Source: Pseudomonas synxantha BG33R | GTDB lineage: Bacteria > Pseudomonadota > Gammaproteobacteria > Pseudomonadales > Pseudomonadaceae | NCBI RefSeq assembly: GCF_000263715.2 | Contig: NZ_CM001514.1 | Span: 854,936-918,935, forward strand | Direction: 5' to 3' | DNA length: 64,000 bases | In this document: piece by piece, positions 35,357 through 43,838 of the stretch | Layout: every line of letters starts with the position of its first letter | Numbering within the stretch: position 1 is the first letter of the stretch | Position numbers and translations under genes: made by a program | The notes under the pieces: model-generated | What the model was told of the DNA's origin: nothing | Databases searched by the model: none | Seen by the model: the letters and a program-made list of their open reading frames with translations, nothing else

Positions 35357-36187
35357 ATGACCATCATAGCCAGCCTGCTACGTGCGGCCGACCTGCCCGA
35401 TTCGCCCACCGCGCGCCTGGATGTGGAACTGCTGCTGGCCGCCGCCCTGGGCAAGTCCCGCAGCTACCTGCACACCTGGCCGGAAAAGATCGTCAGCAGC
35501 GAAGACGCCCTGACCTTTGCCGACTACCTGCAGCGCCGCCGCAGCGGCGAGCCGGTGGCCTATATCCTCGGCCAGCAAGGCTTCTGGAAGCTGGATCTGG
35601 AGGTCGCACCGCACACGCTGATCCCGCGTCCGGAAACCGAATTGCTGGTGGAAGCCGCTCTGGAACTGCTGCCTGCTACCCCGGCCAATGTCCTGGACCT
35701 GGGCACCGGCAGTGGCGCCATTGCCTTGGCGTTAGCCAGCGAGCGCCCGGCCTGGCAGGTCACCGCCGTTGATCGCGTGCTCGAAGCGGTGGCCCTGGCC
35801 GAGCGCAACCGCCAGCGCCTGCACCTCAATAACGCCACGGTGCTCAACAGCCATTGGTTCAGCGCCCTGCAAGGCGATCGCTTCGACTTGATCATCAGTA
35901 ACCCGCCCTACATTGCTGACAACGATCCGCACCTGGTGGCGGGGGATGTACGGTTTGAACCGGCCAGCGCCCTGGTGGCCGGGCCTGATGGGCTGGACGA
36001 TTTGCGCCTGATCATCAATGAATCACCGGCCCATCTGAATGCTGGCGGCTGGCTGTTGCTTGAGCACGGCTACGACCAGGCCCTGGCTGTGCGTGACTTG
36101 TTGCTGAGCCAAGGCTTTGAAGGCGTACACAGTCGTATCGATCTTGGCGGTCACGAACGCATCACCCTGGGGCACCGACCGTGCTGA
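35357..36187 (+). CDS. prmC: Peptide chain release factor N5-glutamine methyltransferase
   Basis: A 276-residue SAM-dependent enzyme that methylates the GGQ glutamine of RF1 and RF2. The SAM-binding NVLDLGTGSGAIALALASER and the catalytic NPPY in LIISNPPYIADNDPHL are visible. It starts in the base after the prfA stop and overlaps moeB by 7 bp. Confidence 0.97.
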   Translation: MTIIASLLRAADLPDSPTARLDVELLLAAALGKSRSYLHTWPEKIVSSEDALTFADYLQRRRSGEPVAYILGQQGFWKLDLEVAPHTLIPRPETELLVEAALELLPATPANVLDLGTGSGAIALALASERPAWQVTAVDRVLEAVALAERNRQRLHLNNATVLNSHWFSALQGDRFDLIISNPPYIADNDPHLVAGDVRFEPASALVAGPDGLDDLRLIINESPAHLNAGGWLLLEHGYDQALAVRDLLLSQGFEGVHSRIDLGGHERITLGHRPC

Positions 36188-36936
36188 CCGATCAGGAGCT
36201 GTTGCGCTATAGCCGGCAGATTCTGTTGCAGCATGTCGACATCGACGGCCAGTTGCGCCTGAAACAGAGCCGCGCGTTGATCGTCGGCCTCGGCGGTCTG
36301 GGCGCCCCGGTTGCGCTCTACCTCGCCGCGGCCGGTGTAGGTGAGCTGCACCTGGCGGATTTTGACACGGTCGATTTGACTAACCTGCAACGCCAGATCA
36401 TCCATGACACCCACAGCGTAGGGCAGACCAAGGTTGATTCGGCCATGCTTCGTCTGAGCGCGATCAACCCTGAAATCACCCTGACCCCCCATCGCGTGGC
36501 GCTGGATGCTGACTCGCTGGTCTCTGCAATCGGCGCAGTGGATGTGGTGCTCGATTGCAGCGACAACTTCTCTACCCGCGAAGCGGTGAATGCGGCCTGC
36601 GTCGTGGCGGGCAAGCCATTGATCAGTGGCGCGGCCATTCGCCTTGAGGGGCAATTGTCGGTGTTCGATCCGCGTCGCGCCGACAGCCCGTGCTATCACT
36701 GTTTATACGGGCACGGCAGCGACACCGAACTGACCTGCAGCGAAGCCGGCGTGGTCGGACCATTGGTGGGGCTGGTCGGGAGCCTGCAAGCGCTGGAAGC
36801 CTTGAAGCTGCTGGCAGGTTTCGGTGAGCCGCTGGTGGGTCGCCTGTTGCTGATCGACGCCTTGACCACGCGTTTTCGCGAATTGCGCGTCAAGCGCGAC
36901 CCGGGTTGCAGCGTGTGTGGAACCCGGCATGGTTAA
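36181..36936 (+). CDS. moeB: Molybdopterin-synthase adenylyltransferase MoeB-like
   Basis: A 251-residue E1-like ThiF/MoeB/HesA enzyme that adenylates the C-terminus of a small sulfur-carrier protein such as MoaD. The nucleotide-binding [20 protein letters not shown] and two zinc-binding CxxC pairs ([15 protein letters not shown]) are seen. GTG start at 36181 within the end of prmC. The position between prmC and murI is standard in Pseudomonas. Confidence 0.95.
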   Translation: MLTDQELLRYSRQILLQHVDIDGQLRLKQSRALIVGLGGLGAPVALYLAAAGVGELHLADFDTVDLTNLQRQIIHDTHSVGQTKVDSAMLRLSAINPEITLTPHRVALDADSLVSAIGAVDVVLDCSDNFSTREAVNAACVVAGKPLISGAAIRLEGQLSVFDPRRADSPCYHCLYGHGSDTELTCSEAGVVGPLVGLVGSLQALEALKLLAGFGEPLVGRLLLIDALTTRFRELRVKRDPGCSVCGTRHG

Positions 36937-37723
36937 GGGCGCGCCCATCGGTGTGTTCGACTCCGGCGTCGGCGGCCTGACGGTGCTGGAAGAAATCCAG
37001 CAGTTATTGCCCCATGAATCGCTGCTGTACGTGGCCGACTGCGGGCATATCCCTTATGGTGAGAAAACTCCCACTTTCATCCTTGAGCGTTCTCGAACCG
37101 TCGCCGAGTTTTTCCGCGAGCGCGGCGCCAAGGCATTTGTGATCGCGTGTAACACCGCAACGGTCGCCGCCGTTGCCGATTTGCGTCAGGACTACCCTGA
37201 TTGGCCCTTGGTCGGCATGGAGCCTGCGGTCAAGCCCGCTGCTGCCGCTACCCGCAGCGGCGTGGTGGGTGTGCTCGCCACCACCGGCACGCTGCAAAGC
37301 GCCAAATTTGCGGCCTTGCTCGACCGCTTCGCCACTGATGTACGAGTGGTGACCCAACCCTGTCCGGGCCTGGTGGAGCTGATTGAAGCCGGTGACCTGA
37401 ACAGCCCGGCCTTGCATGTACTGTTGCAGGGCTATATCGAGCCGCTGCTTAGCGCCGGTTGCGACACCATCATCCTGGGTTGCACCCACTATCCCTTCCT
37501 CAAGCCGCTCCTGGCGCAGATGCTGCCCCCCAGCATTATCCTGATCGACACCGGCGCCGCGGTGGCGCGCCAGCTCAAGCGCTTGCTGGATGGGCGCGAC
37601 CTGCTGGCAGTTGGCAATCCCGATACTGCACAGTTCTGGACCAGCGGCGATCTGACTCACCTAAGAAATATCCTACCGACACTTTGGAAACATCCCGGAG
37701 TTGTGCGAAGCTTTGGCTCGTGA
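36929..37723 (+). CDS. murI: Glutamate racemase
   Basis: A 264-residue cofactor-independent racemase giving D-glutamate for peptidoglycan. The [18 protein letters not shown] start, [17 protein letters not shown] with the first catalytic Cys and [13 protein letters not shown] with the second are in place. The ATG at 36929 is chosen; a GTG at 36917 in frame would add four residues. It overlaps moeB by 8 bp. Confidence 0.96.
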   Translation: MVKGAPIGVFDSGVGGLTVLEEIQQLLPHESLLYVADCGHIPYGEKTPTFILERSRTVAEFFRERGAKAFVIACNTATVAAVADLRQDYPDWPLVGMEPAVKPAAAATRSGVVGVLATTGTLQSAKFAALLDRFATDVRVVTQPCPGLVELIEAGDLNSPALHVLLQGYIEPLLSAGCDTIILGCTHYPFLKPLLAQMLPPSIILIDTGAAVARQLKRLLDGRDLLAVGNPDTAQFWTSGDLTHLRNILPTLWKHPGVVRSFGS

Positions 37724-37833
37724 AAATTTCGTGAAATGGTGCTGATAAAAGCTGAACTTCCGGCTCTACGTCAGCTTCTATAGCCAGTTAGCCTGTTTAA
37801 AACTCTATAACTTCGTTCGGAAGGATGTTTCTT

Positions 37834-38352
37834 ATGAAGCGCTTGTTCTGTTTGGCTGCGATTGCGGCCGCTGTGTTGGGACACTCTGTTTCAGCCCAGG
37901 CCGCCGGCCTGGAGTTCGGGTTGGGGAGTACCAGTGATTCGACGTTGACCTATCGACTGGGCCTGACTTCGGATTGGGATAAAAGCTGGATGCAAAGCGA
38001 TGTTGGCCGTCTGACCGGCTACTGGAGCGGCGCCTACACGTATTGGGAAGGTGATGACCGTGCAGGTGCCAGCAGCCTGTCGTTCTCGCCGGTGTTTGTG
38101 TATGAGTTTGCCGGCCAGTCAGTCAAGCCCTACATCGAAGCCGGTATCGGCGTGGCGGTGTTCTCCCGTACCCGGCTGGAAGACAACAACATCGGCCAAG
38201 CCTTTCAGTTCGAAGACCGCCTGGGTTTCGGCCTGCGGTTTACCGGTGGGCATGAAGTGGGCATTCGCGCCACGCACTATTCCAACGCCGGCATCAGCAG
38301 CAATAACGACGGGGTAGAGAGCTACTCGTTGCACTACACCATGCCGTTGTAA
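37834..38352 (+). CDS. pagL: Lipid A 3-O-deacylase PagL
   Basis: A 172-residue outer-membrane beta-barrel that removes the 3-O acyl chain of lipid A. It has a signal peptide (LFCLAAIAAAVLGHSVSAQA) and the active-site region RATHYSNAGISSNNDGVESY with the catalytic His-x-Ser (HYS) and the downstream Glu, ending in an aromatic residue context typical of barrels. The ATG at 37834 is preferred because AAGGA lies 9 bases upstream; the ATG at 37825 lies within that site. Confidence 0.93.
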   Translation: MKRLFCLAAIAAAVLGHSVSAQAAGLEFGLGSTSDSTLTYRLGLTSDWDKSWMQSDVGRLTGYWSGAYTYWEGDDRAGASSLSFSPVFVYEFAGQSVKPYIEAGIGVAVFSRTRLEDNNIGQAFQFEDRLGFGLRFTGGHEVGIRATHYSNAGISSNNDGVESYSLHYTMPL

Positions 38353-38375
38353 TTCAACAACAACGAAGCCCCCCC

Positions 38376-38460
38376 TGTGGGAGCGGGCTTGCTCGCGAAA
38401 TCGGTGTATCAGCTAGCACATGCATAGACTGACCCTCCGCCTTCGCGAGCTGCTCCCACA
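38376..38460. repeat. REP pair (GTGGGAGCGGGCTTGCTCGCG type)
   Basis: TGTGGGAGCGGGCTTGCTCG and inverted CGCGAGCTGCTCCCACA flank a loop of about 45 bases between the convergent pagL and YkgJ-like genes. It is a third REP sequence class in this window. Confidence 0.85.
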
Positions 38461-38484
38461 TTTAGATCTTTGCTCATCGCAGGA

Positions 38485-38790
38485 TCAGCGGTAGACCGTC
38501 GCGATGCCTTCCCGCTCTTCAAGACACTCCGGCGCTCCCATCTCGAACTCCCGGCAAATCAGCGGTCGAAGCGCATAGATCGTGCACATCATCGTGTCTC
38601 GATCCAGTGCCGCGCACCAGCCGTCGTCCAGGCGCAGCATCACTTCGCCGCCCCACTCATCGGTATCGATAAAGCGCTGCGGCACGCCGGTGTCGGTGAT
38701 CAGCATGACTTCCAGCTGACAGCAGCAGGCCGCGCACGTCGAGCAGGTGACGGCCGGTTCAGTGATTTGGATATGGGGGATGTTGGTCAT
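38485..38790 (-). CDS. YkgJ-family cysteine-cluster protein
   Basis: A 101-residue protein with the YkgJ/CxxCxxCC metal-cluster motif (CSTCAACCCQLEV) followed by spaced cysteines (CAALD, CTIYALRPLICREFEMG). Such proteins probably bind zinc or an iron-sulfur cluster. The role is unknown. MTNIPHIQITE is taken as the start; the frame could extend to 38841. It lies 54 bp downstream of the DUF2878 gene and may be the last gene of the MerR-region operon. Confidence 0.85.
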   Translation of the reverse strand: MTNIPHIQITEPAVTCSTCAACCCQLEVMLITDTGVPQRFIDTDEWGGEVMLRLDDGWCAALDRDTMMCTIYALRPLICREFEMGAPECLEEREGIATVYR

Positions 38791-38844
38791 AGCCGCGCAG
38801 TGTAAGGCAAGTGCGTTAAACGTGTATGAATGCTCGGACAAGCG

Positions 38845-39336
38845 TCAGTGTTCGAGCTTGCGCGCGAGCCCGTGCAGCAAGGGGAACAGCATGGCCCATA
38901 ACAGCGCCAGGCCGATCAGAGTCGCTGCCGTGCCGTAGCCAAAACCCACGCCGGCCAATTGGCTGCCGGCGTAATAAGACAAAGGCCCACCCACTGCGCC
39001 CAACAGGCCGGCCAGCCACCAGGGCCGTGCACTCCAGGCCAGGCAATGGCGCAGGGTCGTGGCCAGCAGCGCCCACAGTACGATCAACCAGAATGGAATC
39101 AACGGCCCGGGCTCGCTGAAGTGGAAAACGCCCAGGGTGCGCAACAGCGTGTCCAGCAGTGTGCCTGCCAGTGTCACGTTGAGCACGAGCAGGCCGTCAT
39201 CCGCCAGCGAACTTATCCACAGCAGGTGCACGCTCAATACCGCCAGCCCCGCCAGCAGCCATGGGCTGTCGCCGCCGAGTACGCAGGCAAACCAGCCGCA
39301 TTGGAACAGCACGGCATTGGCCAGGGTTTTAAGCAC
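38845..39336 (-). CDS. DUF2878-family membrane protein
   Basis: A 163-residue, strongly hydrophobic protein with about five membrane segments (TLANAVLFQCGWFACVLGGD, LLAGLAVLSVHLLWISSLA, LIPFWLIVLWALLATTL, TLIGLALLWAMLFPLLHGL). GTG at 39336 overlaps the cfa-like stop by 8 bp. DUF2878 genes are often next to DUF1365/cyclopropane-synthase genes, which suggests a membrane-lipid role; function is unknown. Confidence 0.85.
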   Translation of the reverse strand: MLKTLANAVLFQCGWFACVLGGDSPWLLAGLAVLSVHLLWISSLADDGLLVLNVTLAGTLLDTLLRTLGVFHFSEPGPLIPFWLIVLWALLATTLRHCLAWSARPWWLAGLLGAVGGPLSYYAGSQLAGVGFGYGTAATLIGLALLWAMLFPLLHGLARKLEH

Positions 39337-40600
39337 TGAAGCGCCCAAGCAATGGCGGGTTGATCGCCGCGGGTTTGGCCAGCAGCAGTTGTGCGGTACC
39401 GATGGTGCGTTCCATAAACCCGCCTTCGCAATAGCACAGGTAGAACTCCCACAAACGCAGGAAATACTCGTCGTAGCCCAGTTCCATGAGACGGCCATGG
39501 GCGCGGCGGAAGTTTTCATGCCACAGGCGCAGGGTACGGGCGTAGTGCAGGCCGAAGTCCTCCATGTGCAGCAGGTTCATGTCGGTGTCGCGGCTGACGA
39601 TGTGCAGCATGTTCTGGACACAGGGCAGGGCGCCACCGGGGAAAATGTAGCGCTGGATGAAGTCGACGCTGCGCTTGGCCTGTTCAAAGCGCTGTTCGCG
39701 AATGGTGATGGCTTGCAGCAGCATCAGGCCGTTGGGCTTGAGCAAGTGCGCACATTGTTTGAAATAGGTCGGCAGGAACCGATGCCCCACCGCTTCGATC
39801 ATCTCGATCGACACCAGCTTGTCATACTCGCCAGTGAGGTCGCGGTAATCGCTGAGCAGCAAGGTCACTTGATCTTGCAGGCCCTGCGTATGAATGCGTT
39901 TTTCGGTGTAGGCGAATTGTTCCTTGGACAGGGTCGTGGTGGTGACCTTGCAGCCGTAATGCTGCGCCGCATACAACGCCATGCTGCCCCAGCCGGTGCC
40001 GATTTCCAGCAGATGGTCGCTGGGCTTGAGCGCCAGTTTCTGGCAGATGCGCTCCAGCTTGTTCAGTTGCGCTTGTTCCAGGCTGTCATCGGGTGTCAAA
40101 AACTGCCCCGCCGAGTACATCATGGTCGGGTCGAGAAACTCTTCGAACAGATCGTTGCCCAGGTCGTAGTGGGCGGCGATGTTTTTCTGCGAGCCCTTGC
40201 GTGTATTGCGGTTGAGCCAGTGCAGGCCTTGGGTGAACGGGCGGGCCATGCGTGCCAGGCCACCTTCCATGGCGTCGAGTACGTCCAGGTTGCTGACCAT
40301 CACCCGGACCACGGCGGTGAGGTCGGGACTGGTCCAGTAACCATGGATAAACGCCTCGCCGGCGCCGATCGAACCATTGGCGGCCACCAGGCCCCATACC
40401 GCCGAGTCGAGAATCTGAATTTCGCCTAACAGGTGCGCTTCCCGTGCGCCGAACACTTGTCGCTCGCCGTCTTCGATCACCACCAACTGGCCGTGACGCA
40501 GTTGGCTGAGCTGGCGCAGCACCGCCTTGCGCAACAGCGCAGCGGTCATGCCATTGACGTTCAGGCGGTTAGCCTTGACCGATAAGCTAGGGGATTTCAT
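39329..40600 (-). CDS. Cyclopropane-fatty-acyl-phospholipid synthase-like methyltransferase
   Basis: A 423-residue SAM-dependent enzyme of the CFA synthase family, acting on acyl chains of membrane phospholipids. The SAM-binding LEIGTGWGSMALYAAQHYGC and downstream TTLSKEQFAYTEKRI, DYRDLTGEYDKLVSIEMIEA and the substrate region HYDLGNDLFEEFLDPTMMYS match the family. It lies within the photolyase/MerR operon, so it is likely the stress- or light-induced paralog and not the housekeeping cfa. A related enzyme in Rhodobacter forms furan fatty-acid precursors, so methylation without cyclopropanation is possible. Start 40600 has AAGGA 8 bases upstream. Confidence 0.9.
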   Translation of the reverse strand: MKSPSLSVKANRLNVNGMTAALLRKAVLRQLSQLRHGQLVVIEDGERQVFGAREAHLLGEIQILDSAVWGLVAANGSIGAGEAFIHGYWTSPDLTAVVRVMVSNLDVLDAMEGGLARMARPFTQGLHWLNRNTRKGSQKNIAAHYDLGNDLFEEFLDPTMMYSAGQFLTPDDSLEQAQLNKLERICQKLALKPSDHLLEIGTGWGSMALYAAQHYGCKVTTTTLSKEQFAYTEKRIHTQGLQDQVTLLLSDYRDLTGEYDKLVSIEMIEAVGHRFLPTYFKQCAHLLKPNGLMLLQAITIREQRFEQAKRSVDFIQRYIFPGGALPCVQNMLHIVSRDTDMNLLHMEDFGLHYARTLRLWHENFRRAHGRLMELGYDEYFLRLWEFYLCYCEGGFMERTIGTAQLLLAKPAAINPPLLGRFSA

Positions 40601-41396
40601 GGCGGCGATCCTTGGTGTACCCGACGGCGGTGCGAGAGGCGCCATCGGCGGCCCGGTGGGAAAAAATCGGTGTGCGCTTGAGCAGCAGGCGCAAGGCTTG
40701 CCAGTAGATTGCCAGGCAGGTCTTGGCGGTCATCCAAGGGAAGCGCCACAAATAGCGATGCAGGCTTGCGCGGCTGAGTGAATGTTTTTCCAGGCTCAAG
40801 GTGGCGTCGAAAACCTTTTGCGTGCCCTGCCAGTCGGCCATGTGCACGCCGAGCCGGGCAGATGGCGGGCTGAAACTCATGCGGTATTCCAGGTCGCGCG
40901 GTAAGAAGGGCGACACATGGAACGCCTTGGCCACGGCGAAGTGCTGATGCTCATCGGCGTCGAGGGGCTGGGCCGGCAGCACGTAGTGATAGCGCTCGCG
41001 CCATGGCGTGTTGGTTACTTCACACAGGATCGCGGCCAACTGCCCGTCGGCCTCGAAGCAGTAGAAGAAACTCACCGGGTTAAACGCCAGGCCCCAACTG
41101 CGGGCCTGGGTCAGCAGGCAGATAGCGCCCTGGGGTGTACGCCCCAGAGCTTTGCCGACTTCATGGCGCACCGCATCGCTCAAGCTCATGCCGTGGCACG
41201 TGAGTTCACGCAGGTAATCCTGCTGGCGAAAGCCGAAAGGCGCCAGGCGACCAGTGCCGGCCAGAGGTGAAAGCCCGAGCACTGCATCCTGTTCGCTGAG
41301 GTCCAGATACAGCAGGCCGATGCGGTAGCGAAAGGCGTGGGCCCTGGGCGTAAACCGGCGATGGGCGATCCAGCCGCTGTACAGGGCGCTGTTCAC
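40587..41396 (-). CDS. DUF1365-family protein
   Basis: A 269-residue DUF1365 protein. The N-terminal motif IAHRRFTPRAHAFRYRIGLLYLDL, the RSWGLAFNPVSFFYCF block and HVSPFLPRDLEYRMSF are family hallmarks. The activity is not established. The gene is almost always linked to an FAD-dependent oxidoreductase and a CFA-synthase-like gene, as here. GTG at 41396 overlaps the stop of the upstream oxidoreductase; the end overlaps the cfa-like start by 14 bp. Confidence 0.9.
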   Translation of the reverse strand: MNSALYSGWIAHRRFTPRAHAFRYRIGLLYLDLSEQDAVLGLSPLAGTGRLAPFGFRQQDYLRELTCHGMSLSDAVRHEVGKALGRTPQGAICLLTQARSWGLAFNPVSFFYCFEADGQLAAILCEVTNTPWRERYHYVLPAQPLDADEHQHFAVAKAFHVSPFLPRDLEYRMSFSPPSARLGVHMADWQGTQKVFDATLSLEKHSLSRASLHRYLWRFPWMTAKTCLAIYWQALRLLLKRTPIFSHRAADGASRTAVGYTKDRRHEIP

Positions 41397-42640
41397 AGGC
41401 TTTCCCCGAACGCCTGGGCCACGCGCAGGGCGCTGACCACGCCGTCCTCGTGGAAGCCGTTGGCCCAGTACGCGCCGCAATAAAAGGTGTTGCGGGTACC
41501 GTGCAATTCTTCCCAGCGTGCTTGAGCGGCCACGGCAGCCAGGCTGTACTGCGGATGGGCGTAGGTGTAGCGCGCGAGGATCTTCAGCGGGTTGATCATT
41601 TGCGTCTGGTTGAGGCTGACGCAAAAGGTAGTGTCGCTGTCGATGCCCTGCAGGATGTTCATGTCGTAGGTGACGGCGGCCTGATTCTGCGAGTGGCCGG
41701 TCAGCCGGTAATTCCAACTGGCCCAGGCCAGCTTGCGGTCAGGCAGCAAGCGCGTGTCAGTGTGCAGCACTACGTCGTTGTCGGCGTAGGGTAGGGCGCC
41801 GAGGATCTCTTGTTCGGCCTGGCTCGGGTCTTCAAGCAAGGCCAGGGCCTGATCACTGTGGCAGGCCAATACCACCCGGTCGAAGGTTTCGCTGCCGTCC
41901 GGGCTGTGGATAACCACCCCACTGTCGATGCGTTGCACTTTATGCACAGGGCAGCCGAGGCGCACACGCTCGCGAAAACTGCGGGTCAGCGGTTCGATGT
42001 AGCCGCTTGAACCGCCTTCGATCACGCACCATTGCGGCCGGTTGTTGATCGATAGCAAGCCGTGGTTCTTGAAGAAGCGCACGAAGAATTGCAGCGGGAA
42101 ACCGAGCATGTCCGAAAGGGACATTGACCATATCGCAGCCCCCATCGGCACAATGTAGTGGCGGATAAACCTTTGGCCGTAACCGCCGGCTGCGAGGTAG
42201 TCACCGAGGGTCATCTCGGCACTGATACGCTGCTGTTGCAGGTCCAAAGGCGCCTGGCGGTTGAAGCGCAGGATATCGCGCAACATGCCCCAGAACCCGG
42301 GCGACAGAATATTGCGGCGTTGGGCAAACAAGCTGTTGAGGTTGTTGCCGTTGTACTCGAACCCGCTGCTTTGGTCGCACACCGAAAAGCTCATTTCGGT
42401 GGGTTTGAACGTCACGCCGATCTGGCCCAGCAATTGGATGAAGTTGGGGTAGGTCCAGTCGTTGAACACAATAAAGCCGGTGTCCACGGCATAGCGTTCG
42501 CCCTCTACGGTAACGTGGACTGTGTGCGTGTGCCCGCCGATGCGGTCGCCCGCTTCGAACACCGTGATGTCGTGGCGGCGGCTGAGCAGGTAGGCGCTGG
42601 TCAGCCCGGCGATACCGCTGCCGACAATGGCGATCTTCAC
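41393..42640 (-). CDS. FAD-dependent amine-oxidase-type oxidoreductase
   Basis: A 415-residue flavoprotein. The dinucleotide-binding IAIVGSGIAGLTSAYLLSRR (3-22) and the following GDRIGGHTHTV are the amine-oxidase/desaturase-like signature. It belongs to the group of predicted NAD/FAD-binding proteins found beside DUF1365 and cyclopropane-synthase genes; a fatty-acid or lipid redox step is the best guess. No signal peptide. Ends overlap both neighbours by 4 bp. Confidence 0.9.
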   Translation of the reverse strand: MKIAIVGSGIAGLTSAYLLSRRHDITVFEAGDRIGGHTHTVHVTVEGERYAVDTGFIVFNDWTYPNFIQLLGQIGVTFKPTEMSFSVCDQSSGFEYNGNNLNSLFAQRRNILSPGFWGMLRDILRFNRQAPLDLQQQRISAEMTLGDYLAAGGYGQRFIRHYIVPMGAAIWSMSLSDMLGFPLQFFVRFFKNHGLLSINNRPQWCVIEGGSSGYIEPLTRSFRERVRLGCPVHKVQRIDSGVVIHSPDGSETFDRVVLACHSDQALALLEDPSQAEQEILGALPYADNDVVLHTDTRLLPDRKLAWASWNYRLTGHSQNQAAVTYDMNILQGIDSDTTFCVSLNQTQMINPLKILARYTYAHPQYSLAAVAAQARWEELHGTRNTFYCGAYWANGFHEDGVVSALRVAQAFGESL

Positions 42641-43419
42641 AGATCATCCTTTTTCGGTGGCGGGCTGCGCAACATGCGCTTGCCGATGATCAATTGCGCG
42701 CGGTTGGGCAGCTTCGACAGCGGCCACAGGGTGGCAATGAACATGGCCGGGAAGGCAATCTCCAGCGGGCGTTTTTCCAGTTTTGCAAAGATGTGCCGCG
42801 CCGCCTTGTCGGCGGACCAGCTCAGGGGCATCGGGAAGTCATTGCGTTCGGTCAGCGGTGTGTCGACAAAGCCTGGGCTGATCACGGTGACGTCGATGTT
42901 TTCCGGCGACAGGCTGATGCGCAGGGATTCGAACAGGTAACGCAGGCCGGCCTTGGATGCGCCATAGGCTTCGGCGCGTGGCATCGGCAGGTAAGTCACG
43001 GCGCTGGCCACGCCCACCAGGTGCGGGTTACGCCCGGCGCGCAACAGCGGCAGCGCGGCCTCGATGCAGTAACTGCTGGCCAACAGATTGGTACGCACCA
43101 CATGTTCGATGATCGAAGCGTCAAATTGCCGGGCGTCGACATATTCACAGGTGCCGGCATTGAGGAGCACCGTGTCCAGTGCGCCCCAGACTTGAGTGAT
43201 GTGTTCACCGATCTCGCGCACAGTCTGGCTGTTGGTCAGGTCGCCGGCCACCACCAGCACTTGCCCTGGATAGCGATGGGCGAGTGCTTCCAGCGGGCCT
43301 TTGGTGCGGGAACTGAGGGCCACATGGGCGCCACTGTTGAGCAGTTCTACGGCCAATGCGGCGCCGATGCCACTGCTGGCGCCGGTCAGCCAATAACGGC
43401 GGGGCGATGCAAGGCTCAT
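42637..43419 (-). CDS. Short-chain dehydrogenase/reductase
   Basis: A 260-residue SDR-family oxidoreductase. The Rossmann TGASSGIGAALAVELLNSG, the NAG motif VLLNAGTC and the catalytic YGASK (Ser in VASAVTYLPM just before) are in order. The start MSLASPRRYW has AAGGAG six bases upstream. The substrate is unknown; the operon context suggests a lipid or quinone-like substrate. Confidence 0.92.
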   Translation of the reverse strand: MSLASPRRYWLTGASSGIGAALAVELLNSGAHVALSSRTKGPLEALAHRYPGQVLVVAGDLTNSQTVREIGEHITQVWGALDTVLLNAGTCEYVDARQFDASIIEHVVRTNLLASSYCIEAALPLLRAGRNPHLVGVASAVTYLPMPRAEAYGASKAGLRYLFESLRISLSPENIDVTVISPGFVDTPLTERNDFPMPLSWSADKAARHIFAKLEKRPLEIAFPAMFIATLWPLSKLPNRAQLIIGKRMLRSPPPKKDDL

Positions 43420-43838
43420 CCCATTCTCCTTTTCAGCCAACTGATGACGCCGCCGAGAATCGGCACATGTTCATAAAGCAGTGCGCCGGCATCGAAGTAA
43501 TCGCGATGCTGGTAGACCTTGTCGCGCCACATCAAGTGGGAACAGCCTTGTACCCGGATCATCTTGCCTGCGGCCAGGCGCGGGTGACAAAAAATCATGG
43601 TCCAGCGCAGGTAGCCTTCGCCTTCGGCCGTCTGGTCGAAACCCTGAAACTCGAAATCCAGTTGGTTGACGTTGCTGTACAGCTGCGCGAAATAACGCTG
43701 CAGTTCGGGCAACCCATGGACTTCATGCAGCGGGTCGGCAAATACAATGTCATCACTGTACAAACGGCCAAGCAGGTGCAGGTTGTGCTTGTCCAGCGTA
43801 GCGAAGGCTTCGGCGAAGCGGCGCAGGAAGTCATTCAT
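43416..43838 (-). CDS. SnoaL/NTF2-like fold protein
   Basis: A 140-residue protein with the SnoaL/NTF2-like pattern (MNDFLRRFAEAFATLDKHNL, LYSDDIVFADPLHEVHGLPE, LQRYFAQLYSNVNQLDFEFQ). It probably forms a cone-shaped binding pocket; whether it is an isomerase, a hydrolase or only a binder is unknown. It overlaps phrB by 8 bp and the SDR gene by 4 bp. Confidence 0.85.
   Translation of the reverse strand: MNDFLRRFAEAFATLDKHNLHLLGRLYSDDIVFADPLHEVHGLPELQRYFAQLYSNVNQLDFEFQGFDQTAEGEGYLRWTMIFCHPRLAAGKMIRVQGCSHLMWRDKVYQHRDYFDAGALLYEHVPILGGVISWLKRRMG

Noticed and set aside
39059..40429. Open frame of 456 codons on the plus strand
   Set aside because: Antisense to the cyclopropane-synthase-like gene; no domain seen.
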